Source: Nageia nagi (lineage: Eukaryota; Pinophyta). Taken from it: DNA of 64,000 bases. The translations under genes and the position numbers were made by a program. Of the stretch, positions 35,951 through 46,936 are shown in pieces. The DNA lies in the NCBI GenBank assembly GCA_050084985.1, contig JBITNC010000001.1, forward strand, positions 11,656,001 through 11,720,000, given 5' to 3'. Positions within the stretch are counted from its first letter, which is position 1, and every line of letters begins with the position of its first letter. The notes under the pieces were generated by a model. That model saw only the letters and a list, made by a program, of their open reading frames with translations, was not told the origin of the DNA and made no database searches.

Positions 35951-37129
35951 TTACTTATGATTGTTGTACAGGAGGCTTAGATTTGTTTTTATTCTTTTGT
36001 CTTCTTCAATTGAATCTTGATAGGCAGGAAGATCATCATCATCATTTCTCTTGGGAAGATCTCTTTGCTCATCAACACGAACATCAGCACTATCAACGAT
36101 TGTTTTTGTCCTTTTATTGTAACACCTGTATGCTTTGCTCTTCGAAAAGTAACCAAGAAAGATGCCTTCATCAGATCTATCCTCAAACTTTCCTAAATTT
36201 TCTTCTATTCTCTTGATATAGCATTTACTGCTAAAGATTTTAAAGTGCCTCACTGTAGCTTTTCTTCCAAACCATAATTCATATGGTGTTCTGTCCTCAT
36301 GTGGTCGCATCATACATCTATTTTGAATATGCACTGCAGTATGCACTGTTTCTTTCCAGAACCTATCAGCAACCTTGCTTTCTATCAGCATGGTTCGAGC
36401 CATTTCTTGTACTGCTCTATTTTTTCTTTCAACTACTCCATTTTGTTGTGGAGTTCTTGCTGCAGAGAATTGTCTTTTAATTCCGTGTTGTATGCAAAAC
36501 TTAGAAAAATCATCAGAAGTGAACTCACCTCCTCTGTCTGAGCGAAGATATTTAATTCTCCTCTCTATCTGATTTTCTACTTGATTTTTAAATGCTTTGA
36601 ACATTTCAAATGCTTCAGATTTATGTTTCAAAAATTGCACCCAAGTCATTCTTGAATAATCATCTATGAACAAAATAAAATACTTATCTCCATTGACGCT
36701 TTGTGTTCGCATTGGTCTGCATAGGTCGGTGTGTATGATTTCCAATGGTTTGCTGGTGTGATATTCTTTCACTTTGAACTTTGCTCGAGTTTGCTTTCCC
36801 CTTTGGCATGAATCACAAATATCATTTATTGGTTTGCTGATACTGGGCATATCTCTTACTGCTCCTTTTGAGCAAATGTTCATCAAGTTTTTAAAACAGA
36901 TGTGTCCCAATCTCTTATGCCATAGCCAATCATCACTCTCCTTGCCTAGAAGACATGATCCCTCTGAAATATCTAATAAGGTGTATAAATTGCCACAGGT
37001 TCTTGTACCAACTGCTACAAGTCTACCACTATTTGCCCTTCGGATCTCACAGCCATGCTTTTTGAAAATTACATCCTGTCCTTTGTCACATATTTGACTG
37101 ACGCTCAACAAATTATGCTTCAGTCCCAC
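35951..37129 (-). CDS. Copia B (interior 1) GAG-pre-integrase and integrase
   Basis: 392 codons open. An N-terminal zinc-binding region (WLWHKRLGH at about residue 68, CDSCQRGKQ at about 105) is followed by the catalytic core: HTDLCRP, FIDDYSRMTW, LRSDRGGEF and PQQNGVVERKNR supply the D-D-E triad. After that comes the C-terminal GYFSKSKAYRCYNKRT region. The protein would insert element cDNA. The protease box WILDSGCSSHMTG lies upstream at about 37285-37325 but in a broken frame, and the open block ends before RT. It may be shortened at its C terminus. Confidence 0.9.
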   Translation of the reverse strand: MGLKHNLLSVSQICDKGQDVIFKKHGCEIRRANSGRLVAVGTRTCGNLYTLLDISEGSCLLGKESDDWLWHKRLGHICFKNLMNICSKGAVRDMPSISKPINDICDSCQRGKQTRAKFKVKEYHTSKPLEIIHTDLCRPMRTQSVNGDKYFILFIDDYSRMTWVQFLKHKSEAFEMFKAFKNQVENQIERRIKYLRSDRGGEFTSDDFSKFCIQHGIKRQFSAARTPQQNGVVERKNRAVQEMARTMLIESKVADRFWKETVHTAVHIQNRCMMRPHEDRTPYELWFGRKATVRHFKIFSSKCYIKRIEENLGKFEDRSDEGIFLGYFSKSKAYRCYNKRTKTIVDSADVRVDEQRDLPKRNDDDDLPAYQDSIEEDKRIKTNLSLLYNNHK

Positions 37130-37159
37130 AACAATAATACCTCTTCAGATCTGATGTTT

Positions 37160-37330
37160 CCATCATTTATTTTGACTGTTCCTTTGCGATAATCTGTGCG
37201 CCATCATTGTTTCCAAATCTTACTGACCCACCTTCATATTCCTGTAGTTTTTGAAATTTCTTCTTGTCACCTGTCATGTGACTTGAGCATCCACTGTCTA
37301 ATATCCATGGTGATGGTTTATCTTGAGCTT
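37160..37330 (-). pseudogene. Copia B (interior 1) protease remnant
   Basis: The minus strand encodes WILDSGCSSHMTGDKKKF, the copia aspartic-protease box with the catalytic D-S-G preserved, and then GGSVRFGNNDGAQI. An in-frame stop follows (near 37175) and a frame change leads to the integrase block. Confidence 0.75.
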
Positions 37331-37418
37331 TTAATGCTGTTTGAACGATTAAAGACTCTTTATCCTCTTTGAGTTTCTCCTTTTCTTTCTAGACTTATTT
37401 TACTTTTATTTCAGCTTC

Positions 37419-38426
37419 TTATTTTTTATTATTCTTTTCTTCTTCCTGTGGATGACTGCTCTGAAACTGTTTATTCTGTCTTATGGAAGGAAATTGTCTC
37501 GGTGGAAAGAACCTCATGCCATGATTATTTCTGCAGAATTGGGTAATGTGTCCATATTCATGACAGTTGTAACACTCAACAGGATACTCCATTAATGGGC
37601 CGAATGCATTCCTAGTAACAAAGGTTCTTGGAGTGATATTATACTTACATTCAGAAATTTTGTGTCCATATGCATTGCATTTGAAACAGTATCCATTGAA
37701 GGGATGGATGTATCTGTTATATTGCTGAGTACTTCTTGGTGTTGCATAGGGTCTTCTTCTGGAATGCACTTGAATGAAGCCATCATCCTCCAGTCCTGAG
37801 CTATCTTCCTTCTTCTTGGTTTCTTTTATGTTTTCCCTTTTTATGTCATTGGAAGATTGTCCTTGCTCATATCCCAAACCAGATTTATCAGAAAACATTC
37901 TTTGACTATTAATGATTTCGCTGAGTTTAGTCGACCTTCCTTCTAGATATTCAAAAGAGCTGATTTTCTTGGTGACTTCCTCTAGTTGCATACTTAGCCC
38001 AGTTATTTCCTCTTCAAGCTTACTACAATTTTTAACTTTCACAAGAAGCTGTTCCTCCAAAACTCTCATTTATCCTTTAGATTTTTCCACTTCTATTTTT
38101 AAGGTTTCTATAATATTACTTGCATCATCAACCCTTTTTGAGAGTTTCTTATTTTTCTTTACTTCTTTATTCAGTTCATTCAATGCTGTTATTAGTTCTT
38201 CTTCAAGATCAATCTCAATCTCACAGTCATTTTCTTCATCTGTCTCTTCCTTTTTATGTTCTTGGGCATTTTGACTAGCTTCATTCAGTTTCTCTTCAAA
38301 TGCCATAAATAATGCTCCATTGTATTCTTTTTCTGATTCATTACTGGAATCATCATCAGTGGAGCCTTTATTTCTAGATATGAAGCTCTGTCTATTTGAC
38401 CTTCTATTTCGAGCATGAGATTTCAT
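37419..38426 (-). pseudogene. Copia B (interior 1) gag C-terminal coiled-coil and two zinc knuckles
   Basis: Two open blocks in one frame (38070-38426 and 37419-38069) are split by a single TAA. The first is acidic and lysine-rich with a heptad-like stretch (ELITALNELNKEVKKNKKLSK). The second continues the coiled coil and then has two CCHC knuckles, CFKCNAYGHKISEC and CYNCHEYGHITQFC. With the knuckle at about 38490-38530 (CFNCGGIGHFISKC) the full gag would have three knuckles. Nucleic-acid packaging role by family knowledge. Confidence 0.82.
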
Positions 38427-38469
38427 TTTGTGGTTTTTCTCAAATATGATTCTTGATCATCTTTATTAG

Positions 38470-39292
38470 TTTTTGTATATGGACATTTTGAAATGAAATG
38501 ACCAATACCACCACAGTTAAAACATTTAAACGACAGCTTGCCTTCATATTTACCTTTTCCCCTTTTTAGCTTTCTAACAAAATTTGCTTCTGCTCCATCA
38601 GATTATTCCTCATCGTCAGAATCTATTTTGGCTTTGGTACTGTTATTGGCTTTAAACGCTGCTTCCTTTTCTAAATGTTTTGCTTTTTCGATCCTCATTT
38701 CATAAGCAGTCAGCGATCCATGCATTTCATCCATGCTGAAAGTTTTCAAATCTTTTGCTTCTTCAATAGCAGACACCTTTGAATCAAAACGAGATGTGAG
38801 AGATCGCAGTACCTTTTTCACGATGACATGATCTTCGATTTCTTCCCCAAGACCTCTGATTGCATTAGTAATTTCATTTACTCTCAACATGTATGCTTCG
38901 ATGGTTTCATCTTCATTCATCTTTAGAACTTCGAATTAAGCTCTATGAGTTTGGAGTTTTGCTTCCTTGACTTTATCATCTCCTTCATGAATGCTCTTCA
39001 ATTTATTCCATATTTCTTTTGCTGATTTGCATGCCATAACTTTCACCAGTTCACTGTCCACTAGACCACACATTAGAGCATTTCTTGCTTTTGCGTCACA
39101 TTCAAATGTCTTTCTTTCTGCTTCATCTGATGGACCTGTAGGGGGAGGAGTGTAACCCCTTTTAACAGCATCCCAAGTACCAAAACCCAATGCACTGAGA
39201 TAAGTCTTCATTCGAATTTTCCAGAAAGCATAATTATTTCCATCAAAGAGAGGAGGTGCCTTGTTAGATGAGAAACCTTCTCCGCTTGCCAT
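38470..39292 (-). pseudogene. Copia B (interior 1) gag N-terminal UBN2 domain
   Basis: Starts at the ATG at 39292, 65 bp inside the LTR: MASGEGFSSNKAPPLFDGNN, then YAFWKIRMKTYL and AKEIWNKLKSIHEG, which are UBN2 gag hallmarks. A TAA (about 38933) and a TAA (about 38600) interrupt one frame; both fit CAA to TAA. The second block (38603-38920) carries NEDETIEAYMLRVNEITN. The frame then continues into the first CCHC knuckle before shifting near 38430. Confidence 0.88.
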
Positions 39293-39342
39293 AGTGCCAC
39301 TACCAGGATCTCCTTAGCTGTTATAGCCTAAGTAGGAACGTG

Positions 39343-39356
39343 GCTCTGATACTAAT
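39343..39356 (-). promoter_or_regulatory. Copia B (interior 1) primer binding site
   Basis: The reverse complement reads TTAGTATCAGAGCC, a tRNA-Met-type site with one change (TTAG for TTGG), directly beside LTR2. The equivalent lies at 46923-46936. Confidence 0.8.
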
Positions 39357-41569
39357 TATTGGACTTTGAGTGACACTGAGAGGGGGGGGGTGAATCAGTG
39401 TATATAAAAATAATTAATTTAACCTTCTTAAATAAAGACAGATTAAAAGCTAGAGAGAATTGAGCAAGCACACCAGTACATCACATAACACCAGATGTAA
39501 CGAGGTTCACCAGATTGGCTACATCCTCGAACATGACTGCTTGGACACCAATCCAAATCCAGCCATTAAAGAAAGCTTACAGATTCATAGCACCAACTAT
39601 GAAGGGTTAGCACCAACTACCACTTTGCAAATAGCAGCACCTACTACTTGGAGCACCAACTCCAGCTCTCAAGCACCCACTTGAGATAATATTCAAGAGG
39701 AATAAAGAATACAGTTCTAAAAGACCCTCAATGGTCTAGCTCATAGTTAAACAATCGCTATCCAATCTATATCTTCGTTTGCTCACTTCACATGCTCCTG
39801 ATACTCCCCTCTTCCACGCTATTACCTCCTCTCTCGCACTTCTCTACACGCACATCTCATCACTCTCTCTTGCCTCCACTCCGGCCCTTCACTATGCACC
39901 CTTCTCTCTTCGCGCACACTTCTCAATCATCAATTCACATTTTACTTTCATTACATAAGAAAAACGTTATGCATCAAGAAAAACCCCCGAGAAACTGTTC
40001 CTATCATGACACGTTATCAAAAACAAACTGAAAAGGAATCCTTATTTGTAACTGCTCCTGCACCAAAGGGAGTTCACTATCTGAGTCTGCAACTGCTGTA
40101 ACTGACGAACGCTCCTATTGCTCAAATAGATTTGTTCATACACGTATAGCTCTTCCTCCACTGATTTTGGAGATTTGACAGTATCTAATTATTTCTGATA
40201 ATCTCGGACTCTTTTCTTCTTCATAATGATATTTCTGATAATCCCGAACTCTTTTCTTCTTCATAATGATATTTCTGATAATCCTGGACTCTTTTCTTCT
40301 TCATAATGGTATTTCTGATAATTCTGGACTCTTTATTGTATACACCATGATGTCATCATCTCCGAACTTCGGAAGTAGAGTAAAACTAGCTTACCGGATA
40401 TTTATTGTATACACCATGATGTCATCATCTCCGGACTCCGAAAGTAGAGTAAAACGCTTCCCGCATGATGTCATCATCTCCGGACTTTTATCACCGCACT
40501 TTTATCTTCGCACTTTTATCTCCGGACATTTATCTCCGGACTTTTATCTCTGGACTTTTATCTCCAGACTTTTATCACCGCACTTTTATCTTCGCACTTT
40601 TGTCTCCGAACTTTTATCTCCGAACTTTTATCACCGCACTTTTATCTTCACACTTTTGTCTCCGGACTTTTATCTCCGAACTTTTATCTCCGGACTTTTA
40701 TCTTCGGACTTTTATCACCGCATTTTTATCTCCGCACTTTTATCTCCGGACTTTTATCTTCGAACTTTTATCTCCGGACTTTTATCACTGCACTTTTATC
40801 TTCGCACTTTTATCTCCGAACTTTTATCTCCGGACTTTTATCACCGCACTTTTATCTTCGCACTTTTATCTTCGAACTTTTATCTCTGGACTTTTATCTC
40901 CGGACTTTTATCTCTGGACTTTTATCACCGCACTTTTATCTTCGCACTTTTATCTCCGAACTTTTATCTCTGGACTTTTATCTCCGGACTTTTATCTTCG
41001 GACTTTTATCACCGCACTTTTATCTCCGGACTTTTATCTCCGGACTTTTATCTCCGGACTTTTATCTTCGAACTTTTATCACCGCACTTTTATCTTCGCA
41101 CTTTTATCTCCGAACTTTTATCTCCGGACTTTTATCTCCGGACTTTTATCACCGCACTTTTATCTTCGCACTTTTATCTCCGGACTTTTATCACTGCACT
41201 TTTATCTTCGCACTTTTATCTCTGCACTTTTTAATCACCCCTTGCTGACCTCATCATCTTCGGAACCCGGTTTCATTCAAAAATGTGAACATTGTTCTTC
41301 CCGTGACATCATCTTCATGCTTCCGGAATGCTCTACTCATTTTCTCCGGAACCCAGATTTTTCACAACTCTCATCGTCTCTGGAACCTGAATTTTTCACA
41401 ACTTTCATTAAGCTTTATCATTTCATTCCGGAATGTCATTACTTCATTTCAGAGGCCTACTTATCTACTCTAGAAAACTCCCAGGGATCTTAAAATACAC
41501 TCATACTACTGTGCGAAGACATAGCCAAAACCACGTGTTGACAACAATGACAATCACACATTCTCAACA
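39357..41569 (-). repeat. Copia B middle LTR (LTR2), chimeric
   Basis: 39357-41141 agrees with LTR3 and not LTR1; 41184-41569 agrees with LTR1 and not LTR3. The switch lies between 41142 and 41183, inside the 14-bp array. This is the pattern expected for the product of unequal crossing-over between the two LTRs of one element. Contains the 14-bp array at about 40475-41232 and the 40-bp repeats at about 40191-40330. Confidence 0.9.
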
Positions 41570-41798
41570 ATCTCCCCCTTTGGAATTGTTGGCAACACCA
41601 CTTGATCAGACACCAGCATCAGGACTTTTCTCTCCCCTTTGTCAACAATAACAAAGGGCATTTATAGACTCCCCTGAGTCCATACATTACATTCTCAAGA
41701 AATCAGTAGTATTCATACAAGAACAAGATACACAGAAGCAATACAGGAAGGAAAAAAAAATTAAACACTCCCCCTGAGAATGTGACGTCCAGAACTAG

Positions 41799-42239
41799 CT
41801 AATGCTTGGGAAGGACAACAACTCCTAGCTTGTTTCGAAGATTTTCGAAGATGTCTTTGGGCAAAGGCTTTGTAAAGATGTCTGCTACTTGCTCTGTGGT
41901 TGGAACGAAATCCAATTGTACTTCTCCTTGTGCCACTCTTTCTTTTAGAAAGTGATATCTGATTGCAATATGCTTTGTTCGTGAGTGCATAATAGGATTT
42001 TTTGATATATTGATTGCACTTGTGTTATCACAAAGAACTGATATGGGCTCGTTAATCTCTATACCAAAATCTTTTAGCATCTGCTTCATCCATAGAATCT
42101 GTGTGCAGCAAGAAGTTGCTGCTATATACTCTGCTTCTGCTGTAGATAGGGATACTGAGTCTTGCTTTTTACTATGCCAGCTAACAAGATTATTACCCAA
42201 ATAAAATGCTCCTCCACTGGTGCTCTTCCTATCATCCAC
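41799..42239 (-). CDS. Copia B (interior 2) RNase H C-terminal block
   Basis: Same 146-residue sequence as 34219-34659, with identical catalytic residues and the same upstream one-base loss. Nothing distinguishes the two proteins. Confidence 0.9.
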   Translation of the reverse strand: MDDRKSTSGGAFYLGNNLVSWHSKKQDSVSLSTAEAEYIAATSCCTQILWMKQMLKDFGIEINEPISVLCDNTSAINISKNPIMHSRTKHIAIRYHFLKERVAQGEVQLDFVPTTEQVADIFTKPLPKDIFENLRNKLGVVVLPKH

Positions 42240-43290
42240 GCATCCTGCCAGTCTGCATCTGAAAAGGCACTAAGTGTAAGGTCCTTTCTCTAGGATACCA
42301 TAAACCATATTCTATTGTACCTTTGAGATATCTAAATATTCGTTTTACTACAGTAACATGTGTTTCTTTGGGATTTGCTTGAAATCGAGCAACCATACAT
42401 ACTGCTTAAAGAATATCTGGTCTAGTAGCTGTCAAATATAATAAACTTCCAATCATTGACCTGTATTGTGTTTGATCTACTGTTGGTGCTTTATCATCCT
42501 TGCTTAATTTGCAGTCTGTCATCATAGGGGTGCTCACAGGTTTACAGTCTTCCATGGTAAACTTCTTCAGCATCTCCTTAACATACTTGATTTGAGAAAT
42601 GAACATGCCATTCTTCAACTGATTGATTTGTAAACCAAGAAAAAATGCAAGCTCACCTATCATAGACATCTCGAATTCTGTTTGCATGTTGTCAGCAAGA
42701 TTTTTACATAGCTCATTCTTGCTTCCTCCAAAAATTATATCATCTACATAGACAACAACAATTAGCTAATTTTCCTTTTCTGATTTAATGTATAAATTGC
42801 TATCCACCATTCCTTTTCTAAAGCCTTGCTGCTGAAGATATGTATCAAGTCTGGAGTACCATGCTCGAGGTGCCTGTTTTAAACCATACAGAGCCTTCTT
42901 TAGTTTGCATACCAGATTAGGATTCTCTCCCAATTGGAAACCATCTGGCTATTCAATATAAACTTCTTCCTCAATTTTGCCATTTAGAAAGGCTGATTTT
43001 ACATCCATTTGATAAACTGTGAAGTCTTTATACACTGCGAAAGCTAAAAACATGCGAATAGCTTCTAATCTAGCCACAGGTGCAAATGTTTCTTCAAAAT
43101 CAATTCCTTCAACTTGAGCATATCCCTTGCAGATAAGTATAGCTTTATTTCGAACCACTATCCCATCTTCATTCAACTTATTACGAAAAACCCACTTCGT
43201 GCCAATCACATTTTTGTTGGCTGGTCTAGGAATGAGTTCCCATGTTTCATTCTTTTCAATTTGAGTGAGTTCTTCCTCCATTGCTTTCAT
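42240..43290 (-). pseudogene. Copia B (interior 2) reverse transcriptase
   Basis: Copy of 34660-35711, with the same TAG and TAA positions. One extra lesion: a C is missing in the run at about 42286-42289 (gtcctttctc against gtcctttcct), which shifts the frame in the GLWYPRGKD region and removes the open block that interior 1 still has there. Confidence 0.88.
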
Positions 43291-43528
43291 CCAACTTTTA
43301 TCTTGGCTAGCTTCTGAGACATTTTTAGGCTCTATATTGGATAGGAGAGAATAGGTGCTTGAAACCCTCTGTGAGTTTGGATGCCTGTATGAAACTCACC
43401 GATGATTTGCTTTTATGGATGATCCTTATGCCATCTTTTTGGTGGAGTTTTTGAATTTTCATCTTCTTCTGCCTCACTTTCTAAAACACTATTTGGGTTA
43501 CTTGGCGAATTTGAATCTTCTGGTTTCT

Positions 43529-44707
43529 TTACTTATGATTGTTGTACAGGAGGCTTAGATTTGTTTTTATTCTTTTGTCTTCTTCAATTGAATCTTGATA
43601 GGCAGGAAGATCATCATCATCATTTCTCTTGGGAAGATCTCTTTGCTCATCAACACGAACATCAGCACTATCAACGATTGTTTTTGTCCTTTTATTGTAA
43701 CACCTGTATGCTTTGCTCTTCGAAAAGTAACCAAGAAAGATGCCTTCATCAGATCTATCCTCAAACTTTCCTAAATTTTCTTCTATTCTCTTGATATAGC
43801 ATTTACTGCTAAAGATTTTAAAGTGCCTCACTGTAGCTTTTCTTCCAAACCATAATTCATATGGTGTTCTGTCCTCATGTGGTCGCATCATACATCTATT
43901 TTGAATATGCACTGCAGTATGCACTGTTTCTTTCCAGAACCTATCAGCAACCTTGCTTTCTATCAGCATGGTTCGAGCCATTTCTTGTACTGCTCTATTT
44001 TTTCTTTCAACTACTCCATTTTGTTGTGGAGTTCTTGCTGCAGAGAATTGTCTTTTAATTCCGTGTTGTATGCAAAACTTAGAAAAATCATCAGAAGTGA
44101 ACTCACCTCCTCTGTCTGAGCGAAGATATTTAATTCTCCTCTCTATCTGATTTTCTACTTGATTTTTAAATGCTTTGAACATTTCAAATGCTTCAGATTT
44201 ATGTTTCAAAAATTGCACCCAAGTCATTCTTGAATAATCATCTATGAACAAAATAAAATACTTATCTCCATTGACGCTTTGTGTTCGCATTGGTCTGCAT
44301 AGGTCGGTGTGTATGATTTCCAATGGTTTGCTGGTGTGATATTCTTTCACTTTGAACTTTGCTCGAGTTTGCTTTCCCCTTTGGCATGAATCACAAATAT
44401 CATTTATTGGTTTGCTGATACTGGGCATATCTCTTACTGCTCCTTTTGAGCAAATGTTCATCAAGTTTTTAAAACAGATGTGTCCCAATCTCTTATGCCA
44501 TAGCCAATCATCACTCTCCTTGCCTAGAAGACATGATCCCTCTGAAATATCTAATAAGGTGTATAAATTGCCACAGGTTCTTGTACCAACTGCTACAAGT
44601 CTACCACTATTTGCCCTTCGGATCTCACAGCCATGCTTTTTGAAAATTACATCCTGTCCTTTGTCACATATTTGACTGACGCTCAACAAATTATGCTTCA
44701 GTCCCAC
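43529..44707 (-). CDS. Copia B (interior 2) GAG-pre-integrase and integrase
   Basis: 392 codons, identical in translation to 35951-37129, with the full D-D-E triad. The upstream joining region differs by one A (about 44709, acaaataat against acaataat). Confidence 0.9.
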   Translation of the reverse strand: MGLKHNLLSVSQICDKGQDVIFKKHGCEIRRANSGRLVAVGTRTCGNLYTLLDISEGSCLLGKESDDWLWHKRLGHICFKNLMNICSKGAVRDMPSISKPINDICDSCQRGKQTRAKFKVKEYHTSKPLEIIHTDLCRPMRTQSVNGDKYFILFIDDYSRMTWVQFLKHKSEAFEMFKAFKNQVENQIERRIKYLRSDRGGEFTSDDFSKFCIQHGIKRQFSAARTPQQNGVVERKNRAVQEMARTMLIESKVADRFWKETVHTAVHIQNRCMMRPHEDRTPYELWFGRKATVRHFKIFSSKCYIKRIEENLGKFEDRSDEGIFLGYFSKSKAYRCYNKRTKTIVDSADVRVDEQRDLPKRNDDDDLPAYQDSIEEDKRIKTNLSLLYNNHK

Positions 44708-44739
44708 AACAAATAATACCTCTTCAGATCTGATGTTTC

Positions 44740-44910
44740 CATCATTTATTTTGACTGTTCCTTTGCGATAATCTGTGCGCCATCATTGTTTCCAAATCTT
44801 ACTGACCCACCTTCATATTCCTGTAGTTTTTGAAATTTCTTCTTGTCACCTGTCATGTGACTTGAGCATCCACTGTCTAATATCCATGGTGATGGTTTAT
44901 CTTGAGCTTT
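44740..44910 (-). pseudogene. Copia B (interior 2) protease remnant
   Basis: Same DSGCSSHMTG box as at 37285-37325. One extra T upstream (about 44921, gctgttttgaacg) shifts the frame relative to interior 1. Confidence 0.72.
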
Positions 44911-44998
44911 TAATGCTGTTTTGAACGATTAAAGACTCTTTATCCTCTTTGAGTTTCTCCTTTTCTTTCTAGACTTATTTTACTTTTATTTCAGCTTC

Positions 44999-46872
44999 TT
45001 ATTTTTTATTATTCTTTTCTTCTTCCTGTGGATGACTGCTCTGAAACTGTTTATTCTGTCTTATGGAAGGAAATTGTCTCGGTGGAAAGAACCTCATGCC
45101 ATGATTATTTCTGCAGAATTGGGTAATGTGTCCATATTCATGACAGTTGTAACACTCAACAGGATACTCCATTAATGGGCCGAATGCATTCCTAGTAACA
45201 AAGGTTCTTGGAGTGATATTATACTTACATTCAGAAATTTTGTGTCCATATGCATTGCATTTGAAACAGTATCCATTGAAGGGATGGATGTATCTGTTAT
45301 ATTGCTGAGTACTTCTTGGTGTTGCATAGGGTCTTCTTCTGGAATGCACTTGAATGAAGCCATCATCCTCCAGTCCTGAGCTATCTTCCTTCTTCTTGGT
45401 TTCTTTTATGTTTTCCCTTTTTATGTCATTGGAAGATTGTCCTTGCTCATATCCCAAACCAGATTTATCAGAAAACATTCTTTGACTATTAATGATTTCG
45501 CTGAGTTTAGTCGACCTTCCTTCTAGATATTCAAAAGAGCTGATTTTCTTGGTGACTTCCTCTAGTTGCATACTTAGCCCAGTTATTTCCTCTTCAAGCT
45601 TACTACAATTTTTAACTTTCACAAGAAGCTGTTCCTCCAAAACTCTCATTTATCCTTTAGATTTTTCCACTTCTATTTTTAAGGTTTCTATAATATTACT
45701 TGCATCATCAACCCTTTTTGAGAGTTTCTTATTTTTCTTTACTTCTTTATTCAGTTCATTCAATGCTGTTATTAGTTCTTCTTCAAGATCAATCTCAATC
45801 TCACAGTCATTTTCTTCATCTGTCTCTTCCTTTTTATGTTCTTGGGCATTTTGACTAGCTTCATTCAGTTTCTCTTCAAATGCCATAAATAATGCTCCAT
45901 TGTATTCTTTTTCTGATTCATTACTGGAATCATCATCAGTGGAGCCTTTATTTCTAGATATGAAGCTCTGTCTATTTGACCTTCTATTTCGAGCATGAGA
46001 TTTCATTTTGTGGTTTTTCTCAAATATGATTCTTGATCATCTTTATTAGTTTTTGTATATGGACATTTTGAAATGAAATGACCAATACCACCACAGTTAA
46101 AACATTTAAACGACAGCTTGCCTTCATATTTACCTTTTCCCCTTTTTAGCTTTCTAACAAAATTTGCTTCTGCTCCATCAGATTATTCCTCATCGTCAGA
46201 ATCTATTTTGGCTTTGGTACTGTTATTGGCTTTAAACGCTGCTTCCTTTTCTAAATGTTTTGCTTTTTCGATCCTCATTTCATAAGCAGTCAGCGATCCA
46301 TGCATTTCATCCATGCTGAAAGTTTTCAAATCTTTTGCTTCTTCAATAGCAGACACCTTTGAATCAAAACGAGATGTGAGAGATCGCAGTACCTTTTTCA
46401 CGATGACATGATCTTCGATTTCTTCCCCAAGACCTCTGATTGCATTAGTAATTTCATTTACTCTCAACATGTATGCTTCGATGGTTTCATCTTCATTCAT
46501 CTTTAGAACTTCGAATTAAGCTCTATGAGTTTGGAGTTTTGCTTCCTTGACTTTATCATCTCCTTCATGAATGCTCTTCAATTTATTCCATATTTCTTTT
46601 GCTGATTTGCATGCCATAACTTTCACCAGTTCACTGTCCACTAGACCACACATTAGAGCATTTCTTGCTTTTGCGTCACATTCAAATGTCTTTCTTTCTG
46701 CTTCATCTGATGGACCTGTAGGGGGAGGAGTGTAACCCCTTTTAACAGCATCCCAAGTACCAAAACCCAATGCACTGAGATAAGTCTTCATTCGAATTTT
46801 CCAGAAAGCATAATTATTTCCATCAAAGAGAGGAGGTGCCTTGTTAGATGAGAAACCTTCTCCGCTTGCCAT
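44999..46872 (-). pseudogene. Copia B (interior 2) gag
   Basis: All four open blocks (46516-46872, 46183-46500, 45650-46006, 44999-45649) translate the same as their interior 1 counterparts, including the three CCHC knuckles, the coiled coil and the same in-frame TAA codons. Because the lesions are shared, they predate the duplication. Confidence 0.88.
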
Positions 46873-46936
46873 AGTGCCACTACCAGGATCTCCTTAGCTG
46901 TTATAGCCTAAGTAGGAACGTGGCTCTGATACTAAT

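Noticed and set aside
35983-37097. Several + strand frames of 65-107 codons over the copia integrase
   Set aside because: Antisense shadows of the integrase coding strand; the same frames recur in the second interior only because the DNA is duplicated.
40266-41493. Repeat-rich protein genes on the + strand (322 and 342 codons)
   Set aside because: They follow from a stop-free 14-bp repeat read in several frames and run antisense within LTRs; no independent support.
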